64,000 nucleotides of DNA from Clostridiales bacterium (GCA_016278505.1 JADQBQ010000014.1:1-64000); one strand, 5' to 3'. Numbered from the stretch's first letter, positions 20,411-29,661 are shown. The notes: generated from the letters alone by a model not told the origin. A program made the numbers and translations.

Positions 20411-20697
20411 CTGGAGTTCTAAAGTCTCTCCAGCAAATATTTAAGGCCCGGCTTGAGCCGGGCCTCGGTCGATAACAAAGCAACTTTTCCTATCCTGCCT
20501 TTTGCGCCCGCTCATTCAATTCATCTCGCAGGCCAGGGCTAACGCTTAGTCTCACGCTCCAGCGGGATTCCCGCCCCATTCGCCGTCCTGGCTCAAGGGG
20601 CGGCCTCGCACGTCCTGTGCTCGGTCCCGCTTCCGCTTATCGACTTCGCTAAGCCTGGCAGCTGCTCGATTCAACTCATTCGCTATGCGCAAAAAGT
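20411..20697. repeat. Structured non-coding block between cysteine desulfurase and yvcK
   Basis: It holds CTGGAG/CTCCAG (20411-20433), a perfect 9-bp hairpin GGCCCGGCT/AGCCGGGCC (20445-20464), and a GC-rich block bounded by TTTTGCGC (20500-20507) and GCGCAAAA (20687-20694), with further matches just inside (CTCATTCAATTCATC against GATTCAACTCATTCG). No coding frame is convincing. The 20445 hairpin may terminate yvcK transcription; the rest looks like a large folded repeat or RNA. Confidence 0.6.
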
Positions 20698-20718
20698 CAG
20701 GTTTGTCACCAGTTACGC

Positions 20719-22056
20719 CTACTGTCCCGTTACGGCCTCTTTTTTTTCTCGCATCCCCGCCCTATCGTGATACATATTAAACGGTATCACGCGGTCGCCG
20801 CCGTCTTTATGGAGCATTACCAAATGCATTATATGCCGCGCCAGGCGGTCCGGGTGGTGCCTTACCATGTTACCCTCCTGCAGCAGGTCACCCCTTTGCA
20901 CCCGCACATTCATCTGAGCGGCTTCCTTTTCGTCTATTTCCACCGGCCCGGCCCCTTCCTTTTTATACCTGCTTAAGGTACGTCCATGGATGGCCTCCTG
21001 GTTAACCACCGCCCAATCCACTACCGGGCCGCCATGTTCTATAATGGCCCTAATGTGGTCAGATACAGTATAGCCGGTGGTCTCACCCGGTTGAGTCATT
21101 ACATTACATACATATATCTTGGAGGCCCAAGAATCGGCCAGCGCCTGGGAAATACCTTTTACCAACAGGTTAGGCAGTACACTTGTATAAAGGCTGCCGG
21201 GTCCTAAAACTACGGCATCAGCGCTTTTAATAGCCTCCAGCGATTCATCCAGTGGCGAACAAGTTTCAGGATTTAGAAAAACGCGGCGAATTTTTTTCCC
21301 GCTGCGGGGAATTTGCGACTCACCGCAGACAACTTCTCCATCTTCCATTTCGGCACAGAGACTAACATCTTCCAGTGTAACCGGCAGCACCTGCCCCCTG
21401 ATGGCCAGCACCCTGCTTAATCCCTTTATGGCACCGTCAAAACTGCCGCTTATATTATTCAAGGCGGCCAGCAAAAGATTACCCATACTGTGACCGGCCA
21501 ATTCACCGGAAGGGAACCTGTATTGCAGCAGCTGCTCCATAAAGGGCTCCTTGTCCGCTAAGGCTACCAGGCAATTCCTCACATCACCCGGAGGAAGCAT
21601 TCCCTGATCACCCCGCAGGCGGCCGGAACTGCCCCCGTCATCGGCCACCGTGACAATGGCGGTGAGGTTGGATGTATATTCTTTTAAGCCTCTCAGCAAC
21701 ATAGAAAGCCCAGTACCGCCGCCAATAACCACTATCTTAGGCCCCCGCTGCAGCTGGCGGCGGTTAAAAACCCTGTCCACCACCCTATCACCGGAATCAA
21801 GAGGCTCTACAACCGACCTGAAGGCACGGGACAATCCCAGGCAAATCAGTACCATCCCTACCACCACCCCGGCAATACCTGCAGGCAGCATTCCGCCGGG
21901 AAAAGCACGTGCCATATAAAAAAGCTCAGATATTCCCGGCCACTTATAACCTATTAAAAGGAGCATTCCCGTTATCAACAGAAGCAGCCCCGCCAAACCC
22001 AGGGACAGCCAACGTTTGACCTGCATACCCGGATACAGCCATTTTATTAACTTCAC
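20719..22056 (-). CDS. yvcK: YvcK/CofD-like protein (gluconeogenesis factor) with N-terminal membrane anchor
   Basis: YvcK proteins bind UDP-sugars and are needed for growth on gluconeogenic carbon and for cell-wall synthesis in Firmicutes. The conserved domain begins near residue 107 with KIVVIGGGTGLSMLLRGLK and includes VTVADDGGSSGRLR, LPPGDVRNCLVAL and VVLGPGSLYTSVLPNL. Unlike the roughly 320-residue B. subtilis protein it has about 100 extra N-terminal residues with two membrane helices (about 16-36 and 55-76). The start is GTG 22056. rapZ lies 27 bp upstream. Confidence 0.93.
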   Translation of the reverse strand: MKLIKWLYPGMQVKRWLSLGLAGLLLLITGMLLLIGYKWPGISELFYMARAFPGGMLPAGIAGVVVGMVLICLGLSRAFRSVVEPLDSGDRVVDRVFNRRQLQRGPKIVVIGGGTGLSMLLRGLKEYTSNLTAIVTVADDGGSSGRLRGDQGMLPPGDVRNCLVALADKEPFMEQLLQYRFPSGELAGHSMGNLLLAALNNISGSFDGAIKGLSRVLAIRGQVLPVTLEDVSLCAEMEDGEVVCGESQIPRSGKKIRRVFLNPETCSPLDESLEAIKSADAVVLGPGSLYTSVLPNLLVKGISQALADSWASKIYVCNVMTQPGETTGYTVSDHIRAIIEHGGPVVDWAVVNQEAIHGRTLSRYKKEGAGPVEIDEKEAAQMNVRVQRGDLLQEGNMVRHHPDRLARHIMHLVMLHKDGGDRVIPFNMYHDRAGMREKKEAVTGQ

Positions 22057-22083
22057 AAATTATCAACCCCTACCGGCAAAACA

Positions 22084-22947
22084 CTATTTCCTGTTTACAT
22101 CCCTGTGGCGCACCGTTACCCGGGACCCCTTGTTGACTAAAATATCTCCCAGCCGGTTGGCCAGTGTCACGGAACGGTGCATTCCTCCGGTGCACCCGAT
22201 GGCAATCATCAGCGTGGTTTTTCCTTCCAACACATACCTGGGTATCAAAAATTCTATTAAGTTACAAAACCTGGTCATGAACTCCTTAGTAACATCAGAA
22301 TCCATGACATAATCCTGCACTTTTAAATCATTTCCGCTCAATGGTCGTAATTCATCAATGTAATGCGGGTTGGGCAAAAAGCGCACGTCAATGACCAGGT
22401 CACTGTCCATGGGAATACCGTATTTATATCCGAAAGAAATGACGGTGATGAACAATTGAGAACCTTTGCCTGAATCATGTCCGAAGTGGCTGTTGATTTC
22501 TTTCTTCAGCTGTTGATTAGTAAGATCGGAAGTATCAATTATCTTGTTGGCTTTCCCCCTGAGATCTTCTAACTGTGACCTTTCCTCACGAATATTACGC
22601 AGTATTTCCCCGTGGTTACCCAGAGGGTGACGGCGACGGCTCTCTTTGTAACGCCGCACAAGGGTTTCATCGGATGCCTCCAGAAAAAGTATTTCAAACT
22701 CTACTCCCTGGTCATCCAATTCGGATAAAACTTCAAACAAGGCATTAAAAAATGAACCGCCTCTAATATCAACAACTAATGCTATGTTATTAATTGTTTG
22801 CGCCGATTGTGCACACATTTCGGCAAATTTTGGAATAAGGGTGGGAGGCAAGTTGTCCACACAAAAATACCCTAGGTCTTCCAGGCTTTGAACAGCCGTT
22901 GATTTTCCCGCCCCTGACATGCCTGTAACAATTACCAGCTTAGACAA
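22084..22947 (-). CDS. rapZ: RapZ/YvcJ nucleotide-binding protein
   Basis: A P-loop protein; E. coli RapZ is an RNA adaptor controlling glucosamine-6-phosphate synthase, while B. subtilis YvcJ binds nucleotides and affects competence. It starts at TTG 22947 (GAAAGGGG seven bases upstream), so the Walker A motif [11 protein letters not shown] lies at residues 8-17 as usual; an ATG at 22989 would add 14 unlikely residues. Other motifs are [30 protein letters not shown] and the C-terminal [19 protein letters not shown]. It lies between a PHP gene and yvcK on one strand. Confidence 0.94.
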   Translation of the reverse strand: MSKLVIVTGMSGAGKSTAVQSLEDLGYFCVDNLPPTLIPKFAEMCAQSAQTINNIALVVDIRGGSFFNALFEVLSELDDQGVEFEILFLEASDETLVRRYKESRRRHPLGNHGEILRNIREERSQLEDLRGKANKIIDTSDLTNQQLKKEINSHFGHDSGKGSQLFITVISFGYKYGIPMDSDLVIDVRFLPNPHYIDELRPLSGNDLKVQDYVMDSDVTKEFMTRFCNLIEFLIPRYVLEGKTTLMIAIGCTGGMHRSVTLANRLGDILVNKGSRVTVRHRDVNRK

Positions 22948-22978
22948 CTCGTTACCCCTTTCTAAAAGGCAGGTTACT

Positions 22979-23770
22979 TTAGTGGACATTTCTTATTATA
23001 TCAGATGGGTGGACTTCCTGTCTTGCCGAAACCGGAACTGCATTTAACACCTGGTTCACAGGCACATCCCACTTCAACAGGAGCTCCACCCCCTTGTCCA
23101 CTTCTCCTACGGTATCAGGGTAGTGGGCATCACTGTTCACCGCCAGGGGTGCTGCCCAGCGAAGCGCTGCTTTGATGACTTCATCTTTATTATAGGCATG
23201 GCCGGTATTAATTTCCACGGCACAACCGGTAGCGGCCGAAGCCCCGGCGATTTCATCCAAATCCACGTCCATCATCAGGCCGGGATGAGTAACCACATTT
23301 ATCGGGTGATTGTACATAGCATTTAATAAAGCCTTTGTATTGGCATTGCGCATACGCTTTTTTAGGGTTTGATTCACACGCCCTAAGAAGTTTGGCAGCA
23401 TCCATCCCAAATTTTCACGCCAGGTTTCCGCAACCGCCTGAGGGTGTAGGCCAACCAGGAGTATGTCCATTTCCTTACTGATTTCGGGCGCAATATCTAT
23501 CTCCCCGTTAAGACCGGTAACATTGGCCTCGGCACCTAGTAAAACACGCACCGGATAACGTTCCTTTAGAGCTTCAATATCTTTCTTGATATCCAAATAA
23601 GTTTCGGCACTTTTCACACCGATAAAAATACCCTTGGGGCCGTGATCGGTAATGGCGATCTCTGTGAGCCCCTTTTCTGCCGCTGCACGCACATTATCTT
23701 CTACGGTACCCCTTCCGTCGCTGTAGCGAGTATGTGTATGCCAATCCGCAATTACTTTATACCCCGCCAT
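22979..23770 (-). CDS. PHP-domain phosphoesterase (YcdX-like)
   Basis: The 263-residue protein has the PHP metal-binding signature: [20 protein letters not shown] (His11, His13, Asp18), [36 protein letters not shown] and a final [12 protein letters not shown]. This class hydrolyses phosphate esters with a trinuclear metal centre; substrates range from histidinol phosphate to nucleotides and cannot be chosen here, since no his genes are near. It abuts the isomerase gene upstream (one base) and rapZ downstream, suggesting one operon. Confidence 0.85.
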   Translation of the reverse strand: MAGYKVIADWHTHTRYSDGRGTVEDNVRAAAEKGLTEIAITDHGPKGIFIGVKSAETYLDIKKDIEALKERYPVRVLLGAEANVTGLNGEIDIAPEISKEMDILLVGLHPQAVAETWRENLGWMLPNFLGRVNQTLKKRMRNANTKALLNAMYNHPINVVTHPGLMMDVDLDEIAGASAATGCAVEINTGHAYNKDEVIKAALRWAAPLAVNSDAHYPDTVGEVDKGVELLLKWDVPVNQVLNAVPVSARQEVHPSDIIRNVH

Positions 23771-23771
23771 C

Positions 23772-24836
23772 TCATTTCCCGGCCAGCTCGGATTTAAGGT
23801 AGTCTATTATTTTCACCGGACCGGGGTCTATACCATATAGGGCGGCCAAATATACACTGGTATAATCCCCCGTATAAATCAGAGAATATAGCCGCGCCAG
23901 TTTACCTTCCCCGGTGGACTTTATTTCTTCCACGCCGGAAACTGCTTTGGCCACAATACCCCTGGTTACGTCCATGCGAATGCTCACCCGGGGGTGATCA
24001 TCTTCATCCCTGAGCATCACTATGTGCAATTTCTCTAACAGCTCTTGGGGTACCTCAAAACCTACCAGCTCATTATGGTTTAGTTCCGGAAATACATTCC
24101 AGTAAGCCGGAGCCTTGGTATTTTCATTGATCTGTCCTTTAAAGCGTTGGGCTACCACTTCCGTGTTGCTGCCGACACCCCATATAACCGGAATGCGGTT
24201 ATGCAGCTTCCCGGCCAACTGTTTGGCAAGGTTAGTTTCCACAGGGCTTTCGGGCCTTAAACTTTCCCTTATCTCTTCCAGCAGGCGTACTAAACTTTTT
24301 ACCTCATTTTCCATACCGGTCAGTAATCCCATTCGCTGCAGCACGGCAAGCATGGGCAGAAAAAGGTAACCGGTAGCAGCGCGGGGGGAAATTCCTCCGG
24401 GGATAACAATGACCGGCACCCCGTCCTTTTGGGCTTGTTCCTTCAATTTACCTCCTGTGGTGAGGGCAAGTATAGAAGCGCCACGGCTGCGCGCTTCTGC
24501 ATAGGCACTTAAAGTCTCTTCGGTATTGCCCGAATAGCTGATGGCAAATACCAGGGTACTGCTATCTACGTATTCAGGCAACAGGTAGTCACGATTCACC
24601 GCCACGGGCACCGGCATTTTACCTGAAGTATATGTTCGTAAAAGATCCCCCCCAATGGCAGATCCCCCCAGTCCGGTAACCAAAATATTACTGACCGCCC
24701 CGGCTGAGGGAAGAGGTCCTTCCATGCCCAGACGCCAGGCATCCTCACACTGCTCCGGCAGCCCCCACAGGGCACCGAACATATTCATACTGTCAACTTT
24801 ATACATTGCTTGCGGATCATTCAGCATCGTTTCCAT
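23772..24836 (-). CDS. Bifunctional phosphoglucose/phosphomannose isomerase
   Basis: Interconverts fructose 6-phosphate with glucose 6-phosphate and mannose 6-phosphate. The 354-residue protein has two SIS domains: GLGGSAIGGDLLRTYTSG, FAISYSGNTEETLSAYAEA, LTTGGKLKEQA and PGGISPRAATGYLFLPML in the first, and WGVGSNTEVVAQRFKGQINE with NVFPELNHNELVGFE in the second, all typical of the archaeal/Firmicute PGI/PMI family. The ATG at 24836 (AGGAGG upstream) is preferred over the longer frame from 24875. It supplies the upper step missing from the glycolytic operon at 7-14 kb. Confidence 0.9.
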   Translation of the reverse strand: METMLNDPQAMYKVDSMNMFGALWGLPEQCEDAWRLGMEGPLPSAGAVSNILVTGLGGSAIGGDLLRTYTSGKMPVPVAVNRDYLLPEYVDSSTLVFAISYSGNTEETLSAYAEARSRGASILALTTGGKLKEQAQKDGVPVIVIPGGISPRAATGYLFLPMLAVLQRMGLLTGMENEVKSLVRLLEEIRESLRPESPVETNLAKQLAGKLHNRIPVIWGVGSNTEVVAQRFKGQINENTKAPAYWNVFPELNHNELVGFEVPQELLEKLHIVMLRDEDDHPRVSIRMDVTRGIVAKAVSGVEEIKSTGEGKLARLYSLIYTGDYTSVYLAALYGIDPGPVKIIDYLKSELAGK

Positions 24837-24920
24837 ATTACTACCTCCTATTTTCCATAAGGTATACATGAACAATGTTCATTATACGGTTGAGTCACCC
24901 ATTCCCGGTGTTCTTCTTTA

Positions 24921-25727
24921 CTATTCACTTATTACAAATTTTCGCATGGCGTATACCACACCGCCTTCATCGTGGGGCAGGGTAACGTAATCAGCCCGGT
25001 CCTTTATTTCTTTTCGGGCGTTGCCCATCACCACACCCAGCCCTGCCCAATCAATCATCTCCAGGTCATTATAACTGTCTCCCACTGCCATTACTTTTTC
25101 CCGGGGCACACCATAATAATCAGCAACAGCTTCTAAGGCATGGCCTTTATTGGCTAACGGGTGGGAAAACTCCAGAAAATGAGGTTTTGACTTGGTTATA
25201 TGCAGCTTATCGCTGTAAATAGGCTTTAACTCCGCCGCAAGTTCATCCAGGCGGGGTTCAGTGGAAACCACCAACACCTTGGTGGGATCCTGCTGCCGGG
25301 ATGTCAAAAAACGCCCCAAATCCCCCACAACTTCAAGGGGTATACGGGAAAGAGAGGCATAACGTCTCCCTGCTTCGGTATCTTGGGCTACGTACAGGTA
25401 ATCATCAAGGTAAATGTTGATGTGATACCCGTATTTTCCCACCCGGCTCACAATATCCAGAGCGTAATCCAGCGGCACCGGCCGGTGAAAAAGCACTTCA
25501 CCGGTGTCGGAATGCTTTACCAGCGCCCCCTGGTAAGTAATCAGCGGAGCCTTTATTTGAAGCTCCTTGGCCAAGGGCAGGCTGGAACGAAACATGCGCC
25601 CGGTAGCAAAAGTTACGTAAATTCCCCGGGCCATTACTTCGGACACTATTTGCTTATTACCCGCGGGAACCTCTAAATTCTTGTCCAATAAAGTATCATC
25701 CAGATCTAATGCCACTAATCTATACAT
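24921..25727 (-). CDS. Cof-type HAD phosphatase
   Basis: A HAD superfamily hydrolase of 268 residues with the nucleophile motif LVALDLDDTLLDKN (Asp8, Asp10), the type-2B cap, and C-terminal NKGHALEAVADYYGV and MAVGDSYNDLEMI motifs. Cof-like enzymes dephosphorylate sugar phosphates and cofactors such as FMN or PLP with broad specificity; no particular substrate is evident. The ATG at 25727 has GGAGGAAA eight bases upstream; an upstream in-frame ATG (25745) would add six residues. Confidence 0.88.
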   Translation of the reverse strand: MYRLVALDLDDTLLDKNLEVPAGNKQIVSEVMARGIYVTFATGRMFRSSLPLAKELQIKAPLITYQGALVKHSDTGEVLFHRPVPLDYALDIVSRVGKYGYHINIYLDDYLYVAQDTEAGRRYASLSRIPLEVVGDLGRFLTSRQQDPTKVLVVSTEPRLDELAAELKPIYSDKLHITKSKPHFLEFSHPLANKGHALEAVADYYGVPREKVMAVGDSYNDLEMIDWAGLGVVMGNARKEIKDRADYVTLPHDEGGVVYAMRKFVISE

Positions 25728-25860
25728 TGTAATATTTTCCTCCAACCTTTGTCCTCTTTACCTTATTCATATTATAGTATATATTTTACAGTATCGAGAA
25801 TTACGGGAAATTATTTTTTAAATTTTATGGTAACTTTTTTCTACTTTAAAGGTAGCTATT

Positions 25861-25887
25861 CCCCCTAATTTATATCTTTTTACCGAA
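25861..25887 (+). promoter_or_regulatory. Candidate SigI-dependent promoter of sigI-rsgI
   Basis: CCCCC (25861-25865) and CGAA (25884-25887) are 18 bp apart, 120 bp before sigI. SigI promoters are described as C-rich at -35 with CGAA at -10, and sigI is autoregulated in other Firmicutes. An inverted repeat CCCTAAT/ATTAGGG (25863-25869, 25894-25900) brackets the site. The match is by eye and the spacing should be compared with known SigI promoters. Confidence 0.45.
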
Positions 25888-26006
25888 TAATATATTAGGG
25901 ACTTTTTTATCACATAAGCTGCCTTTCATAGGATTGATTTGTACAACTTACTGCCAAGCCTTACGGTATAAGTACAATATAATTTTCAGGCAGGAAGTGA
26001 GGGCCT

Positions 26007-26714
26007 ATGAAAACCGAACAAGACAATACCCTTTTTCTTATCAAACGCCTGCAGCAGGGCGATGAGATGGCCCGGGAAACACTTATCACCAATTATAAGG
26101 GTTATATTATTAAATTAGCAAAAAGCTACAGCCAGGAAAAATGTAATGTTCTCAGCACTGACGCTTATAGCATAGCCTTAATTGCTTTCAACGAAGCGGC
26201 AGATAAATATAACCCCGATAAAGGAACCCATTTCCCCTCCTTTGCCAGTCAGGTAATTAAAAGACGATTGATAGACATGGTGAGATGTAACGTTAAATAT
26301 AAGCCGGAAATAAATAGCCAGGACATTCCTGACAGCCCGTCCGAGGATACTAACAATTCTGAGCTAAGAGAAGACTTGGCCGAGGATATTGAGTGGTTTG
26401 AAAAGGCATTACAGAAATTCAATATCTCCCTGGAGGATCTGGTGCAGGAAACACCGAAACACAAAGACACACGCTGTAAAGCGATAGCTATGGCCAAGCA
26501 CGTGGTAAATGACCCGGTGCTGCTGGCTCGTTTCAACGAACGCAGGTCCTTACCTTTTAAAAGCCTATTATTAAAGTTTCGCTGTAACCCTAAAACCATT
26601 CAACGTCACCGAAAATATATAATAGCAGTATGTATTGCTCTAAAAGGCTCCAGCATTTATTTGAAAGACTACATCCTCGGTGTGGTGAAAGGGTGCGATG
26701 ACCATGGCTCATAA
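26007..26714 (+). CDS. sigI: RNA polymerase sigma factor SigI
   Basis: The 235-residue sigma-70-like factor has region 2 (ETLITNYKGYIIKLAKSY, then ALIAFNEAADKYNPDKGTHF and FASQVIKRRLIDMVR) and the SigI C-terminal domain with DPVLLARFNERRSLPFKSLL and CNPKTIQRHRKYIIAVCIAL. SigI responds to heat in Bacillus and to extracellular polysaccharides in cellulolytic clostridia. The start ATG has AGGAAGTGAGG upstream. The end overlaps rsgI by 17 bp, the usual arrangement in which the partner anti-sigma factor is made together with it. Confidence 0.92.
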   Translation: MKTEQDNTLFLIKRLQQGDEMARETLITNYKGYIIKLAKSYSQEKCNVLSTDAYSIALIAFNEAADKYNPDKGTHFPSFASQVIKRRLIDMVRCNVKYKPEINSQDIPDSPSEDTNNSELREDLAEDIEWFEKALQKFNISLEDLVQETPKHKDTRCKAIAMAKHVVNDPVLLARFNERRSLPFKSLLLKFRCNPKTIQRHRKYIIAVCIALKGSSIYLKDYILGVVKGCDDHGS

Positions 26715-28035
26715 GGGTACGGTTTTTAAAGTTAAACCACAAAGCCTGATATTGATGACAGGAGATTTTGAATTTAAAGAAATTAAAAAACGGGCATCGG
26801 TAAAAATCGGCCAGGAAGTACTCTTCGACGACCACGACATAATAAGCCCGCATCAACATAACAGGAGATGGTTAGCGTTAGCCGCTTCGCTGTTAATCTT
26901 TGTACTTTTTTCCAGTGCATTACTGCAAGAAATTCTGGTACCGGACGTTTATGCCTATGTGGGGATGGATATAAACCCCAGTTTAGAACTGGCCCTGGAT
27001 AAAAAACTGGAGGTTATACAGGCTGAGGCAAGAAACGAAGATGCCCAAAAAGTTTTACAGGGCCTTTCCCTGCAAGGCCTTAACCTGAAGGCGGCGGTAG
27101 ATACCATCTTGGAATCATGCTCCAACCAGGGATATATAAACAATTCTACTTCCCATATCGTGATCAGTACAACAATAAATGCCACCAGTGTGGAGAATAA
27201 TGTAAAACCGGCCAATTTGGAAGCACAGGTACTATCATACACTAAGGGACAACTGGAGAAGAAACAGGCAGAAGTTAATGTTTACGTGGTAAAAGTAAAT
27301 GAAGAGGAAAGAGAAGAAGCCTTAAATAAAGGCGTGTCCGCAGGTAAATATCACCTCTGGAATAAAAGCAGGGAAAACGGCGTTGAACTTGACCTGGAAA
27401 AAATTAATGCGCAGAGCATGGGCAGTATTGTACAAAATAATGACCGGGTGCAGGACGTTCTCACAAAAAATGCCACTGTAAAATGGAAAAAGGCCGGCCA
27501 TAAACAAAAGGGTATTAATGATACTCCCCAAACACCTCCGGGCATTGAAAAGAAAGGTGATTCCAAAGCTTCACCCGGTACAGATGTAAAAGGGCAAGCA
27601 AAGAGCCACGGCAAAGCTATGCGGGTAAACCCCAACGCAAATAATTATGCAAAACAAGGCCAAAATAACGGCAGTACCGGTAAAAATGTAAAATCAGGAA
27701 AAAACATGCCTGCATTCAAAAACAATAAAAACGGCTGGGGCACAGAGTCACCCGGCCGTTTGAAAGACCCCGCGGGAAAATCGCCCCAAGGTTCTAACAA
27801 GGACAAAAAGAACGGTAACAGTTCAGCAAACAATAATAAGAAATCAAAAGACAATGCTAAAAACCAGGGCAAACCACAGAGAGGTCAAACATATCCCTCC
27901 GACAAAACAAAAGGCAGCCCTCAAAATAACTTTAAGGATTCGCCCAAAGATACCAGTAAAGATGTCAAAAATAATGATGGTAAAACTATCCAAGGTGTTA
28001 AACATAACTGGTTTCGCTTGGGCCTATACAAATAG
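26698..28035 (+). CDS. rsgI: Anti-sigma-I factor RsgI with disordered extracellular tail
   Basis: The 445-residue membrane protein has an N-terminal RsgI cytoplasmic domain (about 5-50: KGTVFKVKPQSLILMTGDFE) that should hold SigI, a single helix (58-79), then the RsgI extracellular domain with YAYVGMDINPSLELALDKK; its Asn93-Pro94 fits the self-cleavage site described for RsgI proteins. From about residue 265 the tail is low complexity, rich in Lys, Asn, Gly, Pro and Ser, with no carbohydrate-binding module. The start could be 26698 or the ATG six bases later. It is translationally coupled to sigI. Confidence 0.88.
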   Translation: MTMAHKGTVFKVKPQSLILMTGDFEFKEIKKRASVKIGQEVLFDDHDIISPHQHNRRWLALAASLLIFVLFSSALLQEILVPDVYAYVGMDINPSLELALDKKLEVIQAEARNEDAQKVLQGLSLQGLNLKAAVDTILESCSNQGYINNSTSHIVISTTINATSVENNVKPANLEAQVLSYTKGQLEKKQAEVNVYVVKVNEEEREEALNKGVSAGKYHLWNKSRENGVELDLEKINAQSMGSIVQNNDRVQDVLTKNATVKWKKAGHKQKGINDTPQTPPGIEKKGDSKASPGTDVKGQAKSHGKAMRVNPNANNYAKQGQNNGSTGKNVKSGKNMPAFKNNKNGWGTESPGRLKDPAGKSPQGSNKDKKNGNSSANNNKKSKDNAKNQGKPQRGQTYPSDKTKGSPQNNFKDSPKDTSKDVKNNDGKTIQGVKHNWFRLGLYK

Positions 28036-28069
28036 GACCACGGTCTTAATTATACCAACATTACCCCAG

Positions 28070-28126
28070 AAATCACCCCCCGTTACCGAATGTTAATATA
28101 AAGGTAAAAACGGGGGGTGATTTTTT
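28070..28126 (+). terminator. Rho-independent terminator of sigI-rsgI
   Basis: AATCACCCCCCGTT (28071-28084) pairs fully with AACGGGGGGTGATT (28109-28122), followed by T-runs. Confidence 0.9.
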
Positions 28127-28187
28127 CAGTTGTTGTCCCGTCACGAAATTTTTTAAGATACTAATTTTGTAAATGAGAGGTGTAACT

Positions 28188-29636
28188 ATGCAATTCAGAA
28201 AGCTTTTATATTTGTTTACTGCTTTTTGCTTTATGGTGGGAGGTTTATTTTTAATACCACAAACTGCAATGGCTAAAGGACACCCTGTATTCGGCGAAAA
28301 TTGGATGCCACCTGGGCATGCCAAAAAAGCACAAGCTATTGAAGTAGCCGAAGAAGTTGAAGAAGAGAATGAAAATGACCCTGAAGAGACACAAAACGAA
28401 AGTTCGTATGTAAAGCAAGAAGGTCCGGCCTGGGCCAGGGAACAACATCCCAGCGTCAAAGGTTTAATGAATGCTTACGATAATCTCTGCCGCAACGGGG
28501 CACCGGATTGGCAGAGGGCACAATTCCGGGCTAAGATAGAGGCTCGGGGAGGAATCTTTGAAGACATCAATAAAATTGAAGAAAAGGAATATACCATTAC
28601 TGTAGACGGCGATTCCGGCATTGAATTGATGTTTGACCAATCCAAGGATATCACCTTTTTAGTGGAAGATAACGAGGCAGAGGCAGCGGAATTGCCCCAA
28701 GGCTATGAAATAGAGCTTCAGGTCAGCGATGATGACAGCGTTTTGACCAGTCCGGAAGAAGAGAGTACTGTGGGCATGAGTGACACTGAGGGCGTCACTG
28801 AAGTAGTTACCGTCACCGCTGACGAAGAAAACGAAGGCACCGCAACCATCACGGTTACATTGTACAATGATGAAGAAGAGATAGTTGATAGCGAAACTAT
28901 TGAAGTCACCGTGGGAGAGGCTGTGGCAACCACCGGCAACCTCACCTCTGATGACAGTGACCTCACCTTTACGTCAGATGAAAATGAGGGAATTGCCTAC
29001 GCAACCATGGCCGGTGAGAGAATCGATTTTGATTACCAAATAGTAGACCAAAAGGACGATCCAATTGACGTAGCCGAAGACACCAATATTATTTGGACCG
29101 TGAAAAACACCGGTGAGAATGACATTACTGTTTACGGGGTTGAAGAATCCGGGGTTACCGTAGGCCCCAATGAAGAAAAAGATTTCACAGAAGAAATTTC
29201 CGACGACGATGACGTCGATGACAGCGATACTATTTCAATTCAAGCATATAACGTTACAGAAGCGGAAATAACCTCCCAGATTGAAGATAACGAAGACAGC
29301 CTTGAAAGCACCGGCATATTATTCTATGACGAAGATAATATGCCGGTCTCCGACAGCGACGTAACAATAGAAGGTACTGTTGAAGCCTTTGCAACCGATA
29401 AAGATAACGAAGACGGCATACAGCTCTTAATCTACGATGGCGATGAGTACTTCCACATCACGGCCACATTCGAAACCGTACTCATTGAAAACGATGATGA
29501 TAACATCCCTGATATTGGGGACGAAGCTGAACTGAAAGAATACCTTGAATACGATATGGAAGTAAACGTTGAACTGGATGAATACGAAGAAGATGACTCT
29601 TCGGACGAAGACATTATTAAACTATACCTGAACTAA
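28188..29636 (+). CDS. Secreted acidic protein of unknown function
   Basis: I choose ATG 28188 (GAGGTG upstream). The 482 residues start with a signal peptide (KLLYLFTAFCFMVGGLFLIP, cleavage likely after QTAMA), then a short segment HPVFGENWMPPGHAKKAQ. The mature protein is very rich in Asp and Glu, with beta-rich segments resembling bacterial Ig-like repeats (about 125-360), and a C-terminal domain (VTIEGTVEAFATDKDN to LEYDMEVNVELDEY) that loosely resembles the small-barrel DUF5666 fold. Two segments, GPAWAREQHPSVKGLMNAYD and CRNGAPDWQRAQFRAKIEAR, lie near residues 80-125. It follows sigI-rsgI after a terminator, so it may be a separately controlled member of the same response. No function is claimed. 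Confidence 0.75.
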   Translation: MQFRKLLYLFTAFCFMVGGLFLIPQTAMAKGHPVFGENWMPPGHAKKAQAIEVAEEVEEENENDPEETQNESSYVKQEGPAWAREQHPSVKGLMNAYDNLCRNGAPDWQRAQFRAKIEARGGIFEDINKIEEKEYTITVDGDSGIELMFDQSKDITFLVEDNEAEAAELPQGYEIELQVSDDDSVLTSPEEESTVGMSDTEGVTEVVTVTADEENEGTATITVTLYNDEEEIVDSETIEVTVGEAVATTGNLTSDDSDLTFTSDENEGIAYATMAGERIDFDYQIVDQKDDPIDVAEDTNIIWTVKNTGENDITVYGVEESGVTVGPNEEKDFTEEISDDDDVDDSDTISIQAYNVTEAEITSQIEDNEDSLESTGILFYDEDNMPVSDSDVTIEGTVEAFATDKDNEDGIQLLIYDGDEYFHITATFETVLIENDDDNIPDIGDEAELKEYLEYDMEVNVELDEYEEDDSSDEDIIKLYLN

Positions 29637-29661
29637 GACAACTGAAGCTACCTCCCTTTTA

